NCBI GenBank assembly: GCA_963700475.1
Contig: CAVOXR010000009.1
Span: 248,001 to 312,000, forward strand
DNA length: 64,000 nucleotides
Reading direction: 5' to 3'
Source: Prado023 sp963700475
GTDB taxonomy: Bacteria > Actinomycetota > Actinomycetes > S36-B12 > CAIYMF01
Each line of letters begins with the position of its first letter. Position 1 is the first letter of the stretch. The position numbers were made by a program, and so were the translations under genes. The notes under the pieces are model-generated. The model was not told where the DNA came from. It ran no database searches and saw nothing but the letters and a program-made list of their open reading frames with translations. Positions 1 to 8,469 of this stretch are shown piece by piece.

Positions 1-484
1 GGATGAGCACCGTCTGGCCCGAGATCTGGCGCAGGCGGCGCTCCACGGCATCCAGAGCTGTCAGCCCGGGGGTGGGCAGGCTGGCGGCCGCGATGGGGTC
101 GAGCTCGGCAGGGATGACCGCCAGCGCCTCCGGTGGAACGGCCACGTACTCGGCGAACCCGCCCTGCTCACGGAGGTCATGGTGGAAGACCACGCGCGTG
201 CCCGGCTGGGGGAGCATCCACCCGATCTCCCTGCGGGCCGCAGGTTCCGCGTGGACCGCGACCACCCGACCTGCGATGTCCAGTCCCAGGACATGGGGGT
301 AGTGCCAGGCGGGATTTCCGCTGGCCGCGGTCTTGAAGTCCACCGGGTTCAGGCCGACAGCCTCCACCTGGACCAGGACCTCGACCTCCCGACGCTCCGA
401 GGCCGGCGACTGCCAGGGACTCGGGAGGTCGGCGCGCCGCAATGATCCGGGTGGACCGGGGTGGTCCAGCAGCCAGGCGCGCAT
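1..484 (-). CDS. Zinc-type alcohol dehydrogenase / quinone oxidoreductase (MDR superfamily), 3' part cut by window edge
   Basis: Translating the minus strand from the ATG at 484 gives an open frame with no stop to position 1, so only the N-terminal ~161 residues are present. It begins MRAWLLDHPGPPGSL and continues through VEAVGLNPVDFKTAASG and HVLGLDIAGRVV, the GroES-like catalytic domain of medium-chain reductases. It ends in LRQISGQTVLI, just before the expected GxGxxG cofactor motif. No zinc-ligand pattern is visible, so a zeta-crystallin-like NADPH:quinone reductase is more likely than a zinc alcohol dehydrogenase. An in-frame ATG at 496 would add four residues. It lies 59 bp downstream of the lactate permease on the same strand and could be cotranscribed. 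The substrate cannot be inferred. Confidence 0.8.
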   Translation of the reverse strand, partial: MRAWLLDHPGPPGSLRRADLPSPWQSPASERREVEVLVQVEAVGLNPVDFKTAASGNPAWHYPHVLGLDIAGRVVAVHAEPAARREIGWMLPQPGTRVVFHHDLREQGGFAEYVAVPPEALAVIPAELDPIAAASLPTPGLTALDAVERRLRQISGQTVLI

Positions 485-543
485 GGCCCCCAGCATCCCA
501 CCTGGGCGACCCCCGATGTGTCGTGCGCACGGCCGGCTCCGTC

Positions 544-2176
544 TCAGGCGAGGAACATGCCGATCCCCGCGAAGATGGCGGTGTACACGGCCATGGGGAT
601 CACCGTGACCCGGATGATCGCCCCCTCGGCACCCAACAGGCCGCCGACGGCTGCCACCGTCACCACATTCGTGACGCACACCATGTTCCCCGCGTTGGCC
701 CCGCCGACCTGCTCGGCCAGGACGACCTCAGGACTCACGCCCACGCTGGTCGCGACGGACTCCTGCAGGGCACCGAACATGAGGTGGCTGAACGTCGCGC
801 TGCCCGACACGAACGAACCCAGCGCGCCGACCCAGGGAGCCGCCAGCGGCCACCCCGAGCCGATGCTCGCCGCCGCAGCCCCGGCCAGCTCCAGGGGCAT
901 CGACTGCAGGCCCGTGGAGTTGACGCCCGAGTTGAGGAAGACCCGAACGATCGGGACTGCAGCCATCAGGACGATCGCTGACCCGATGACCGCCTTCCGG
1001 GTGCTGCGGGCCGCCAGGCGGATCTTCGGGCGGGTCAGGTGATGCAGCCACGCCGTGAAGGCCGCCACGATGAGGAAGATCACGCCGGGGGAGTACAGCG
1101 GCTCGAAGCCGGCCGAGATGTCAGTCCCCAGGATGTTCTCCCAGCTCAGCGTCCACGAGTTCAGGGTCGCCTTGACCTCCTCGCCCACCCGCGAGACCAG
1201 CAGCAGGACTGTCAGCAGGCCGTAGGGAGCCCACACACGCCAGGTCGACAGGTGTGCCGCCTCAGCCTCCGCGGAGGTCTGCTCCACCATGGCCTCGAGC
1301 TCCGCCGGATCGATGTAGCCGACGGTGACCGACCAGGGCGCCTTGGGTACGAAGACCCCCAGCTTGACCACCACGAACAGGATCACCAAGCCGGTGGCTC
1401 CGCCAAGGATCCCGCCGAACTCCACGCCCGAGGAACCGGGTCCACAGGTAGGCCGGGATCGAGAAGCTGAGCGCGGCGACGATGGTCAGCGGGATCATCT
1501 CGACGAACGGCCTGCGCCCCTTCTCCTTGGCGAAGACGTTGGTCAGGAACCAGAGCATCAACAGCGGGATGGTCATCCCCGCGATGACGTCGATGGCCGC
1601 AGCCTGCAGGGCGACGTCGGTCATCTCCGCGGCGTCAGCCGGGTTGGCCCACTCCCGACCAGTGCCCTGGGTGAGACCCACGATGATGGGGGTCCCGACC
1701 GCCCCGAATGTCACGGCCGAGACGTCGGCAACCAGCGCGAGGCAGACGGCCGCCATGGCAGGGAAGCCCAGGGCGATCAGGAGGGGAGCGGCGACGGTCG
1801 CCGGGGTCCCGAACCCCGCTGCCCCCTCGATGAAGCACACGAGCAGCCAGGCAACGAACAGCATCTGGATCCGGCTGTCCGGGGTGACCTTCAGCACGTC
1901 GAGCCGGATCAGCGCCAAGGCACCGCTCTCGCGCATCACCCCGAGGAAGGCCAGTGCACCCAGGACGATCAGCACCACCGACCCCGCGATGATCAATCCC
2001 TCGATCACCGATGCCGATATCTGCAGCGCAGGAACGCCCCACGCGACCATCGCGAGAACGATCGTGATCACCAGCGCGATGGGCATGGCGCGGGAGGCCG
2101 GCATGCGCAGCACCACCAGCAGGATCGCCACGGAGAGCACCGGCATGAGTGCTGCGATCCATTGCGCGACAGTCAT
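544..2176 (-). CDS. lctP: L-lactate permease (LctP/LldP family), one frameshift
   Basis: Membrane proton symporter for lactate or glycolate uptake. The 5' part (from 2176) carries about eight hydrophobic segments and the family signatures FIEGAAGFGTPATVAAPL and ALVADVSAVTFGAVGTPI. The 3' part continues in another frame as VEFGGILGGATGLVILF to the stop at 544, including SFVSGSATFSHLMFG and ANAGNMVCVTNVVT, also typical of LctP. The frames join at about 1428-1436, where removing one base (tctcgggcg read as ctcggcg) restores a 543-residue protein, the normal family length. The ATG at 2176 has a GGAGGA Shine-Dalgarno 6 nt upstream. The lesion may be an assembly error or a real null allele. The ATG-to-stop continuity on both sides and the absence of other damage favour an error. 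Confidence 0.88.
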
Positions 2177-2335
2177 TCCCGTCCTCCGCTCGGCATCCCG
2201 CGCACAAGGTATCCGCGAGGCAGGGCGCGGCGCGCTGTGGGCGGACCAGGGGGGACAGGCGCATCGGGTCGAGGCCGCTCCGGCTCGGTCAACGTCGAGG
2301 GTTGCGGATGATAGGGGTACACGTCCACTTTCTCC

Positions 2336-2345
2336 TGCAATTGCA
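2336..2345. promoter_or_regulatory. AT-rich palindrome in the lctP / PG-binding divergent intergenic region
   Basis: TGCAATTGCA is a perfect 10-bp palindrome in an unusually AT-rich patch between the divergent genes starting at 2176 (minus) and 2441 (plus). It could be a regulator half-site pair, but I cannot assign a protein. I see no convincing -35/-10 pair for either gene here. Confidence 0.3.
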
Positions 2346-2440
2346 TCAGATCGGCGTGTCTGCCACGGTATGCCCGGGGATGGTGCCCGCCGGCGGCTCG
2401 TGGAGATGCCAGTGCGGGCTCGATGCGGGAGGGGCGTCTG

Positions 2441-3586
2441 ATGGCGGTGGCATGCGGAGTCCGGACGCGGGCGTTGGTGTCCGTGGCCGGCGCCATCCTG
2501 TTGGCAGCCGGCGTGCCGACCGTGGCCCAGGGTGCGCCGTCACTGCCGGAGGAGCCCTCGATCGAGTTGGGCACGACCGTGGGCACGCTCTCATTGATCC
2601 CGTGGTACCCCGCGCCCTCGCTGGTCACCCTCCGCAAGGAGGTCGACGCCCGCTGGCCGGGACGAAGCCGCAGCAGCGACGGAGTGATCGGCGACACCCG
2701 GCACGCCGCGCGGACCAACAGCCACAACCCGGTCGGCGCGGGGAACGGTCCCCGCGTCGGGACTGTCGGGGCAGTCCACGCCCTGGACATCACCTCCGAC
2801 GGCATCGACGTCGCAGCCTTCCTGTCGGCGGTCGTCGGTGACCCTCGCGTCTGGTACGTCATCCATGACGGCCAGATCTGGAGTCGGACCACCGGGTGGG
2901 CGCCGATCGCTCATCGCGGCGATCCGCACACCACCCACATCCACGTCAACCTCCGCGAGGACGGCCAGGACGCGGCAGTGGCTGCCGAGAACGACACACG
3001 CTCGTGGTTCGGCAACAAGTCGGGCACCTCCCCGGCGTTCCTCCAGAGGCCCTCGGGGACAAGCACCCTGACCACGGAGCAGACCGTCGCACTCCAACAG
3101 GCGCTGATCAGCAAGGGGTACGCGATCCCGGCCGGAGCGACCGGCAAGTACGGCGCCCAGACGACCGCCGCGGTTGCCGCCTTCCAGCAGGCCCAGGGCT
3201 GGACCGGCTCGCAGGCCGATGGGATCGCCGGTCCCGAGACCCTGCGCCGGCTGGGCGTCAGTGGAACCAGCGGGGCGTCCGCCGGCCGTGGAGCGTCAGC
3301 CGCTGTGCGTCCCGCAAGGCAATCGAAGCCGCGCAAGCCCGTCGCCACCGTCGCCGCGCCGAAGGCAGGCACGAATCGGGCGTGGGACCCGGACAACGGT
3401 CGACTGGTCTACGACCTGCAGAACGCTCTGATCGCCAAGGGCTACTCCATCCCCGCGGGCCCCACCGGGTACTTCGGCACACGCACCAAGCAGGCGGTGG
3501 CCGAGTTCCAGCGTTCTCTGGGATTCAGCGGCGATCAGGCCGATGGGATCCCCGGGGCGCAGACGATGCGCCGCTTGGGGCTGTGA
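2441..3586 (+). CDS. Secreted protein with two peptidoglycan-binding domains
   Basis: This 381-residue protein starts at the ATG at 2441, which has GGGAGGGG 6 nt upstream. The in-frame ATG at 2423 lacks a ribosome site. Residues 1-32 form a Sec signal peptide ending near VAQGA. A central domain (about 50-180) contains HALDIT, VWYVIHDGQIWSR and HTTHIHVNL, resembling the zinc-binding-like C-terminal domain found with actinobacterial and phage lytic proteins. Two PG_binding_1 repeats follow. Each has the pattern LQ.ALI.KGY.IPAGPTG, then an AVA.FQ segment, then DGI.G..T.RRLG. They are separated by an Ala/Lys-rich linker. It probably acts on or binds the cell wall outside the membrane. A catalytic assignment is not certain. 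Confidence 0.8.
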   Translation: MAVACGVRTRALVSVAGAILLAAGVPTVAQGAPSLPEEPSIELGTTVGTLSLIPWYPAPSLVTLRKEVDARWPGRSRSSDGVIGDTRHAARTNSHNPVGAGNGPRVGTVGAVHALDITSDGIDVAAFLSAVVGDPRVWYVIHDGQIWSRTTGWAPIAHRGDPHTTHIHVNLREDGQDAAVAAENDTRSWFGNKSGTSPAFLQRPSGTSTLTTEQTVALQQALISKGYAIPAGATGKYGAQTTAAVAAFQQAQGWTGSQADGIAGPETLRRLGVSGTSGASAGRGASAAVRPARQSKPRKPVATVAAPKAGTNRAWDPDNGRLVYDLQNALIAKGYSIPAGPTGYFGTRTKQAVAEFQRSLGFSGDQADGIPGAQTMRRLGL

Positions 3587-3605
3587 CCCAGGCTGCCGCC
3601 GCCCG

Positions 3606-4973
3606 CTAGTCCGGCACCGCCGGGTACAGGGGGACCCAGAATCCGACCTCGGCGCCACCATCGGGGCGGTTGGCGGCGAAGGCGCGCCCACCGTGGGACT
3701 CGGCGACGTCGCGCACGATGGCCAATCCCAGCCCCGATCCTGGCAGCGAGCGCGCCGACGTGGACCGGTAGAAGCGGTCGAACACGTGCGCCAGGTCCGC
3801 CGGATCGATGCCGGGTCCACGATCACGGACCAGGACGGCGCCCCGGTCGACGACCAGCTCGATCGGCGCACCCCCCGGGGAGAACTTGCAGGCGTTCTCC
3901 ACGAGGTTCCACATCGCCCGGGCCAGGAGTGCGCCCTGCCCGAGGACGATGGAGTCATCGACCTGGAGCGACACGACGCGACCTGTGCGGCGATCGGCCC
4001 GCGCTGCGACGGAGCGTGCCATGGCGGCGAGGTCCACCGGGGTCCGTGGGGAGTCCGCAGGCACTGCGACCGCGAGCGTCACCACCTCATCCACGAGCGC
4101 CGTCAGCTCCCGTGTCTCGCCGTCGAGGTCGGCGATCACGCGCTCACGGACCTCCGGGGACATCGCGTCGAACTGTCGCAACAGGCTGACGTTCGTGCGC
4201 AAGGAGGTCAGCGGCGTACGCAGCTCGTGGCCGGCATCCTGGACGAGGCGCTGCTGGTCGTCACGCGCCTGCCCGAGGCGCACCAGCATCGCGTTGAACG
4301 AGGTGGCCAGCCGCGCGACCTCGTCGGTTCCGGAGACTGGGACGTCGGTGTCGAGGCGGCCGGTGTCCGTGACCGTCTCGGCCGCATCGGTGAGCTCCAC
4401 GAGACGCGACGAGGTTCGCCGGGCGACCAACCAGCCGGCCAGCGCTGCCAGGACCGCGACCAGGAGTCCGATGCCCGCCAGCAGCCACGCCAGCGACGTG
4501 AGGACCCGGGCGTTCTCTGAGACGTCGCGGCCGACCTGGACGGCACCCTGGGAGCCCCCGGCCGATTGGGTGACCATCCGATAGGGCCGCGTGTCGATGG
4601 TCGCGTCTGCGAAGAGGACTGCGGGCGTCGCCGACCCTGCCACAGCCAGATCCTGGTCCCCCACGGGAAGGGACACGTCGTTCGGGTCAGCGATCACGGT
4701 CCCATCGGGCAGCAGGATCTGGGTGGGCAGCACCAGCTCCGTGCCGCCGCGTCCGCCCCGATCCTCACGATCGTCATGGTCGTCGACGAGCTGTCGCGGC
4801 AGGTCACCCCGTGCCAGTTCGCGCGCGAGCGGCGTGGAGACCTCGAGCAGGGACTGATCGACCTGGGCCTGAAGCCGGGACGCCATGGCCACGTAGCTCA
4901 GCGTCCCCATCAGGATGGCCGCAGCGGTCACGACCGCACCGAAGAGGATGGCCAGGCGGGTCTGCAGGCGCAC
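3606..4973 (-). CDS. Sensor histidine kinase (MprB-like)
   Basis: This 455-residue membrane kinase has an N-terminal membrane segment (about 8-30), an extracytoplasmic sensor loop, a second membrane segment (about 158-185) and a HAMP region. The dimerisation box is GHELRTPLTSLRTNV with the phospho-acceptor His249. The ATPase has an N box (NLVENACKFSPGG), G1 (DRGPGIDP) and G2 (GSGLGLAIVRDVAESHGG). The start is GTG at 4973, one base after the stop of the response regulator, so the two are translationally coupled. The sensor loop has an acidic stretch (DDHDDREDRGG). Upstream in the same unit is a secreted PepSY-like protein, so a cell-envelope or metal stimulus is a reasonable guess. The signal is unknown. 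Confidence 0.92.
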   Translation of the reverse strand: MRLQTRLAILFGAVVTAAAILMGTLSYVAMASRLQAQVDQSLLEVSTPLARELARGDLPRQLVDDHDDREDRGGRGGTELVLPTQILLPDGTVIADPNDVSLPVGDQDLAVAGSATPAVLFADATIDTRPYRMVTQSAGGSQGAVQVGRDVSENARVLTSLAWLLAGIGLLVAVLAALAGWLVARRTSSRLVELTDAAETVTDTGRLDTDVPVSGTDEVARLATSFNAMLVRLGQARDDQQRLVQDAGHELRTPLTSLRTNVSLLRQFDAMSPEVRERVIADLDGETRELTALVDEVVTLAVAVPADSPRTPVDLAAMARSVAARADRRTGRVVSLQVDDSIVLGQGALLARAMWNLVENACKFSPGGAPIELVVDRGAVLVRDRGPGIDPADLAHVFDRFYRSTSARSLPGSGLGLAIVRDVAESHGGRAFAANRPDGGAEVGFWVPLYPAVPD

Positions 4974-4974
4974 C

Positions 4975-5679
4975 TCAGTCCTCCCGCAGGGTGTACCCCA
5001 CGCCGCGCACCGACCTGATCAGCGTGTCGCCGGGGACGTCGAGCTTGCGCCGCAGGTAGCCGATGAAGACTGCGAGGTTCTTGCTCTCCGGACCGAAGTC
5101 GTAGCCCCAGATGCGGTCGTAGATGACGTGGTGCTCCACCACGATCCCCGCGTTGCGCATGAGCAGCTCGAGCAGGTCGAACTCGGTGCGCGACAGCGAC
5201 ACCTCCTGCCCATGCGCCCAGACCCGACGAGCGGCCGGATCCAGACGGACCGCGCCGACCTCGAGAACAGGCTCGCGCTCGACATCCGTGACGGGGGTCG
5301 GGGGGAGTTGTGTGTCGACCCGCCGGAGAAGGGCCCGGATGCGGGCCAGGAGCTCGTCGAGGTCGTACGGCTTGGCCACGTAGTCGTCGGCTCCGGCGTC
5401 GAGCCCGGCCACGCGATCCGCCGTCTCGGTCCGCGCTGTGACCATCAGGATCGGCACCCGATTGCCCTCGGCGCGCAGCACGCTGCACACGCCGAGGCCG
5501 TCGACGCCGGGCATCATCACATCCAGGATGACCAGATCGAAATCACGCGCGCGGGTGGCCGCCAACGCCTGGACGCCGTCCGCGCAGGTGGTCACCTCGT
5601 ACCCGGCCAGCTCGAGGGCGGTGGCCAACGACTCGCGGATCGCCCGGTCGTCGTCGGCCACCAGCACTGTTGAGCTCAT
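4975..5679 (-). CDS. OmpR/PhoB-family response regulator (MprA-like)
   Basis: This 234-residue protein has a receiver domain with the acidic pair in VADDDRA and phospho-acceptor Asp53 in LVILDVMMPGVDG. A winged-helix DNA-binding domain follows, ending in the usual ERSLRRKLD-like segment (here IGYLRRKLDVPGD and VRGVGYTLRED). I chose the ATG at 5679 (MSSTVLVADDD). The open frame runs further upstream but into low-complexity sequence. It sits 19 bp after the PepSY-like gene and one base before the kinase, giving a likely operon PepSY-regulator-kinase. It is expected to be phosphorylated by the kinase at 3606-4973. Confidence 0.93.
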   Translation of the reverse strand: MSSTVLVADDDRAIRESLATALELAGYEVTTCADGVQALAATRARDFDLVILDVMMPGVDGLGVCSVLRAEGNRVPILMVTARTETADRVAGLDAGADDYVAKPYDLDELLARIRALLRRVDTQLPPTPVTDVEREPVLEVGAVRLDPAARRVWAHGQEVSLSRTEFDLLELLMRNAGIVVEHHVIYDRIWGYDFGPESKNLAVFIGYLRRKLDVPGDTLIRSVRGVGYTLRED

Positions 5680-5698
5680 CGGCTCAGTCTGCCCGATG

Positions 5699-6390
5699 TC
5701 AGGCGGAGGGAGTCGCCGGTGCCGTCGAGTCGTCGTCGGCATCATCGGCATCATCGTGCCCGGGCCCGCGGCCCTGGAACTCCTCCACCGAGGTCACCGT
5801 GAAGTTCTTGTCCATCTTGACCTCGACCTCGGTGCCGTCGGACTTGCGCACGTGGGCCTCGTAGGTGCCGTCCGAGTCGGTCTCGACCCGGATCACCGTG
5901 CCATCGGACACCGCGGCCTCGGCCGCGGCCGTCGCCTTGCGTCGGCGTCATCGCCGGTCAGCGGCGTCTCGCCCATGCCGGGTCCGCCAGGGCCGCCACG
6001 GTGCCCACCGCGGCCCTGGAACTCCTCGACGGAGGTCACCGTGAAGCTGCTGTCCATCTTGACCTCGACCTCGGTGCCGTCGGACTTGCGCACGTGGGCC
6101 TCGTAGGTGCCGTCCGAGTCGGTCTCGACCCGGATCACGGTGCCACCGGACACGGCGGCCTCAGCCGCTGCAGTCGCCTTGTCCGCGTCCGTACCGGTCA
6201 GCGGGGTCTCGTCCGAGTGGCCGCGCCCGGTGCCCTGATCGCCCTGCTGGGCGTCGGACGTGGCCGTCGGCGACGGATCAGCGGCTGTCAGGCTCGTGGT
6301 GACGGGGGAGGCCGTCGCCATGATGCCGGCCACCGCCACGGCGGCCGCTCCGATGGCGATCCCGGAGCCGATCTTCAGTGTGCGGTTCAT
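5699..6390 (-). CDS. Secreted PepSY-like protein with tandem duplicated domain, one frameshift
   Basis: The ATG at 6390 begins MNRTLKIGSGIAIGAAAVA, an uncleaved anchor or signal peptide. A Ser/Thr/Asp linker leads to the first PepSY-like unit (GGTVIRVETDSDGTYEAHV, then EVEVKMDSSFTVTSVEEF). A Gly-rich spacer and the repeated ETPLTG.DAD block lead into a second, nearly identical unit ending in an Asp-rich tail and the stop at 5699. The second unit is out of frame. Around 5939-5940 there are two extra bases (gc) compared with the first copy, or equivalently one base missing from an added codon. Repaired, the protein has about 229-230 residues. PepSY domains are often inhibitory or metal/peptide-binding modules outside the membrane. 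Position next to the two-component pair suggests it feeds into that signal. Confidence 0.75.
5771..6203. repeat. Two-copy direct repeat, about 190 bp each, period 240-242 bp
   Basis: Copy A starts at 5771 and copy B at 6013. They share long identical runs encoding the PepSY-like unit (the segment from the Thr-Val-Thr strand back through the conserved Asp-Gly-Thr motif). The offset is 242 bp at the left side and 240 bp at the right side, which locates the 2-base difference near 5939-5940. Few changes separate the copies, so the duplication is recent or is being homogenised. Confidence 0.9.
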
Positions 6391-6499
6391 CGTTGTGGTC
6401 CCTTCCTGGAGTGGACTGGTCGAGTTCTCGACCGTGGATCCACAGTGACCGACCGGGGTAGGAGGCCGATCGCGGGAGGGTAAGGGGCCGGTGTGAGCC

Positions 6500-8340
6500 T
6501 TACGCAGGGTCGGGGCGATGCTCGTCCGGGCCGCTGTCGGGGGTGCGATCGGCCTCCTCGCCCTCCGGGCCTCCTCGGCCTTCCGGGCATGCGCGGCCTC
6601 CTCGGCCTCGAGCGCGGCCAGCCGCTCCGCGTTCAGGGCACGCAGCTCACCGGTGTCGTCGATCGAGCGTCCGGTCTCCAGGTCCATGGCGCTCATGCCC
6701 GGGGGCAGGTTCGACAGGTCGGGAGCGATGATGATCTCCGGTAGCCCGGAGTCCGGCAGGCGCAGCGTCTGGTCCTCGTGGTCCAGGGCGACAAGGATCA
6801 GGTCGGAGTCCACGCGCTTGGACAGGGTCTCGCCGCGGAAGAAGGCCGGGGCGATGACGTTCCAGGTCACCATGGCGATCAGCCCGAGCAGCAGCGCGCC
6901 CATGCCGAGGACGAACACGCCGCCGATCCCGAAGACGGTCGTCTCTCCGTAGTTCGGGTCCGCGTACTGCACGCAGGCGATCACGAAGGCGCCCAGCAGC
7001 ATGAGCCCCCCAAGGGCCGGCATGATCCCCTTGCGCATCGCGTCCTGCCAGCTCGAGGTGAGCTCGTGCCGGTAGTACCAGACACAGGCGAAGCCGGTGA
7101 TCCCGTAGTAGAAGGCGATCATCAGACCGACCGCGGCGATGGAGTCGGCCAGGACGTTGCCGCTGAACATCGTCAGACCCACGTAGAAGACGATCGAGAC
7201 CAGACCCATCATGATCGTCGAGTACGAGGGCGTCAGGTAGCGGGGATGGACGCGGGCGAAGGCGCTCGGCAGCGCCTTGTAGGCGCCCATCGACAACGAG
7301 GTGCGTGCGGTGGGCAGGATCGTCGTCTGAGTCGACGCCGAGGCCGACGTCAGGACCGAGATGATGAGCAGGAACTCGAACGCGTGACCGATCGGGCTGT
7401 CACCGAAGACCGCCGGACCGAGTGCTGCGAAGACATCGTCCGCGTTGGCCTCGTTGGCCAGGCTGTACTCGGTGTCCCCGACACCGCCGAAGGCCACAGT
7501 GGCGATGGAGACAAGGGCGTAGGTCACCAGGAGCAGCAGCGTGGAGATGATCGCCGCCCGTCCGGGGGTCGTCTCGGGGTCGTCGCTCTCCTCGTTCACC
7601 GAGACTGCGGTGTCCCAGCCCCAGTAGATGAACACCGCGATGAGTGTGGCCGTCACCATCGAGCCCAGAGACAGCCCGGAGGGCCACAACCACGACAGGC
7701 TGGGCGTCACGTATCCCTCGGGCGCGTTGCCGGTGTAGACGCGGATCAGGGCCATGAAGGAGAAGATGACCAGGATGACCAGCTCGATCCCCAGGAGCGC
7801 GTACTGCATCCGCGCGGAGACCTCGATCCCGCGGTAGCAGATGTAGGTCATGAGGATGATCCAGAGCACGCCGGCGACCGTGCTCCAGAACGTGCTCTCC
7901 GCCGCAGCATCCATGCCGAGGAGCTGGAAGGTGTAGGAGCCCGCGATCTGCGCGAGGTTCGCCATGACGATGACGTCGGCGGCGATGATGCCCCAGCCGC
8001 CCATCCAGCCCGCACGCGGACCGAAGGCGCGCGTCGCCCACGTGAAGGTCGTCCCGCAGTCGGGTTCCGCGCTGTTGAGCTGTTGGTAGGCGATGGCGAT
8101 CAGGAACATCGGGACGAATGCCAGGAGCATGATCGCCGGGGCCTTGACGCCGACGATGCTGTCACCGTTCTGAGTGGCCACCACGAACCCGAGGCTGGCC
8201 GCCAGGCTGTAGGCAGGAGCCGTCGACGCCACGCCGATCACGATGCTGGCGATGAGACCCAGGGCCCCCCGCTTGAGGCCCTTGTCCACGGTCAGCTCGG
8301 GATAGCCGATCATCGCCCCCGGTTCGTGCCTGGCCATCAT
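6500..8340 (-). CDS. APC-superfamily amino-acid permease, one frameshift near the C-terminus
   Basis: Integral membrane amino-acid transporter with about 12-14 hydrophobic segments starting at MMARHEPGAMIGYPELTVDK. The N-terminal part has LGLIASIVIGVASTAPAYSLAASLG, typical of APC/AAT carriers, and CGTTFTWATRAFGP and SVNEESDDPETTPGRAA follow. The start ATG at 8340 has GGGAGGG 5 nt upstream. The C-terminal cytoplasmic tail is Ala/Glu/Arg-rich. In the given sequence the frame runs on past the expected end, straight into the PepSY gene. Adding one base near 6555 gives ...EEADRTPDSGPDEHRPDPA and a stop at 6500-6502, so the apparent fusion is most likely an indel artefact. The repaired length is about 613 residues. 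The substrate is unknown. Confidence 0.85.
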
Positions 8341-8469
8341 GTGCTCCCTCCCAGTCCCGGCCGGCGCACGGGACTCCTGGGCGAAAAGTAGTACCCCCGG
8401 AGGTACCGATGCCGGGCGGGAGGCCCGGCCGGCCCACGTTCGGTCCAGGCGGTGGTCAAGAATGGCGAC

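Noticed and set aside
6778..8391. 537-codon plus-strand open frame
   Set aside because: Antisense to the APC permease. It is rich in Asp, His, Gly and Arg with no motifs.
8452..8469. Longer start (GTG 8452) for the cyclic diphosphoglycerate synthetase-like gene
   Set aside because: No better ribosome site is present, and the conserved N-terminus begins at MRKIVIMGAGG.
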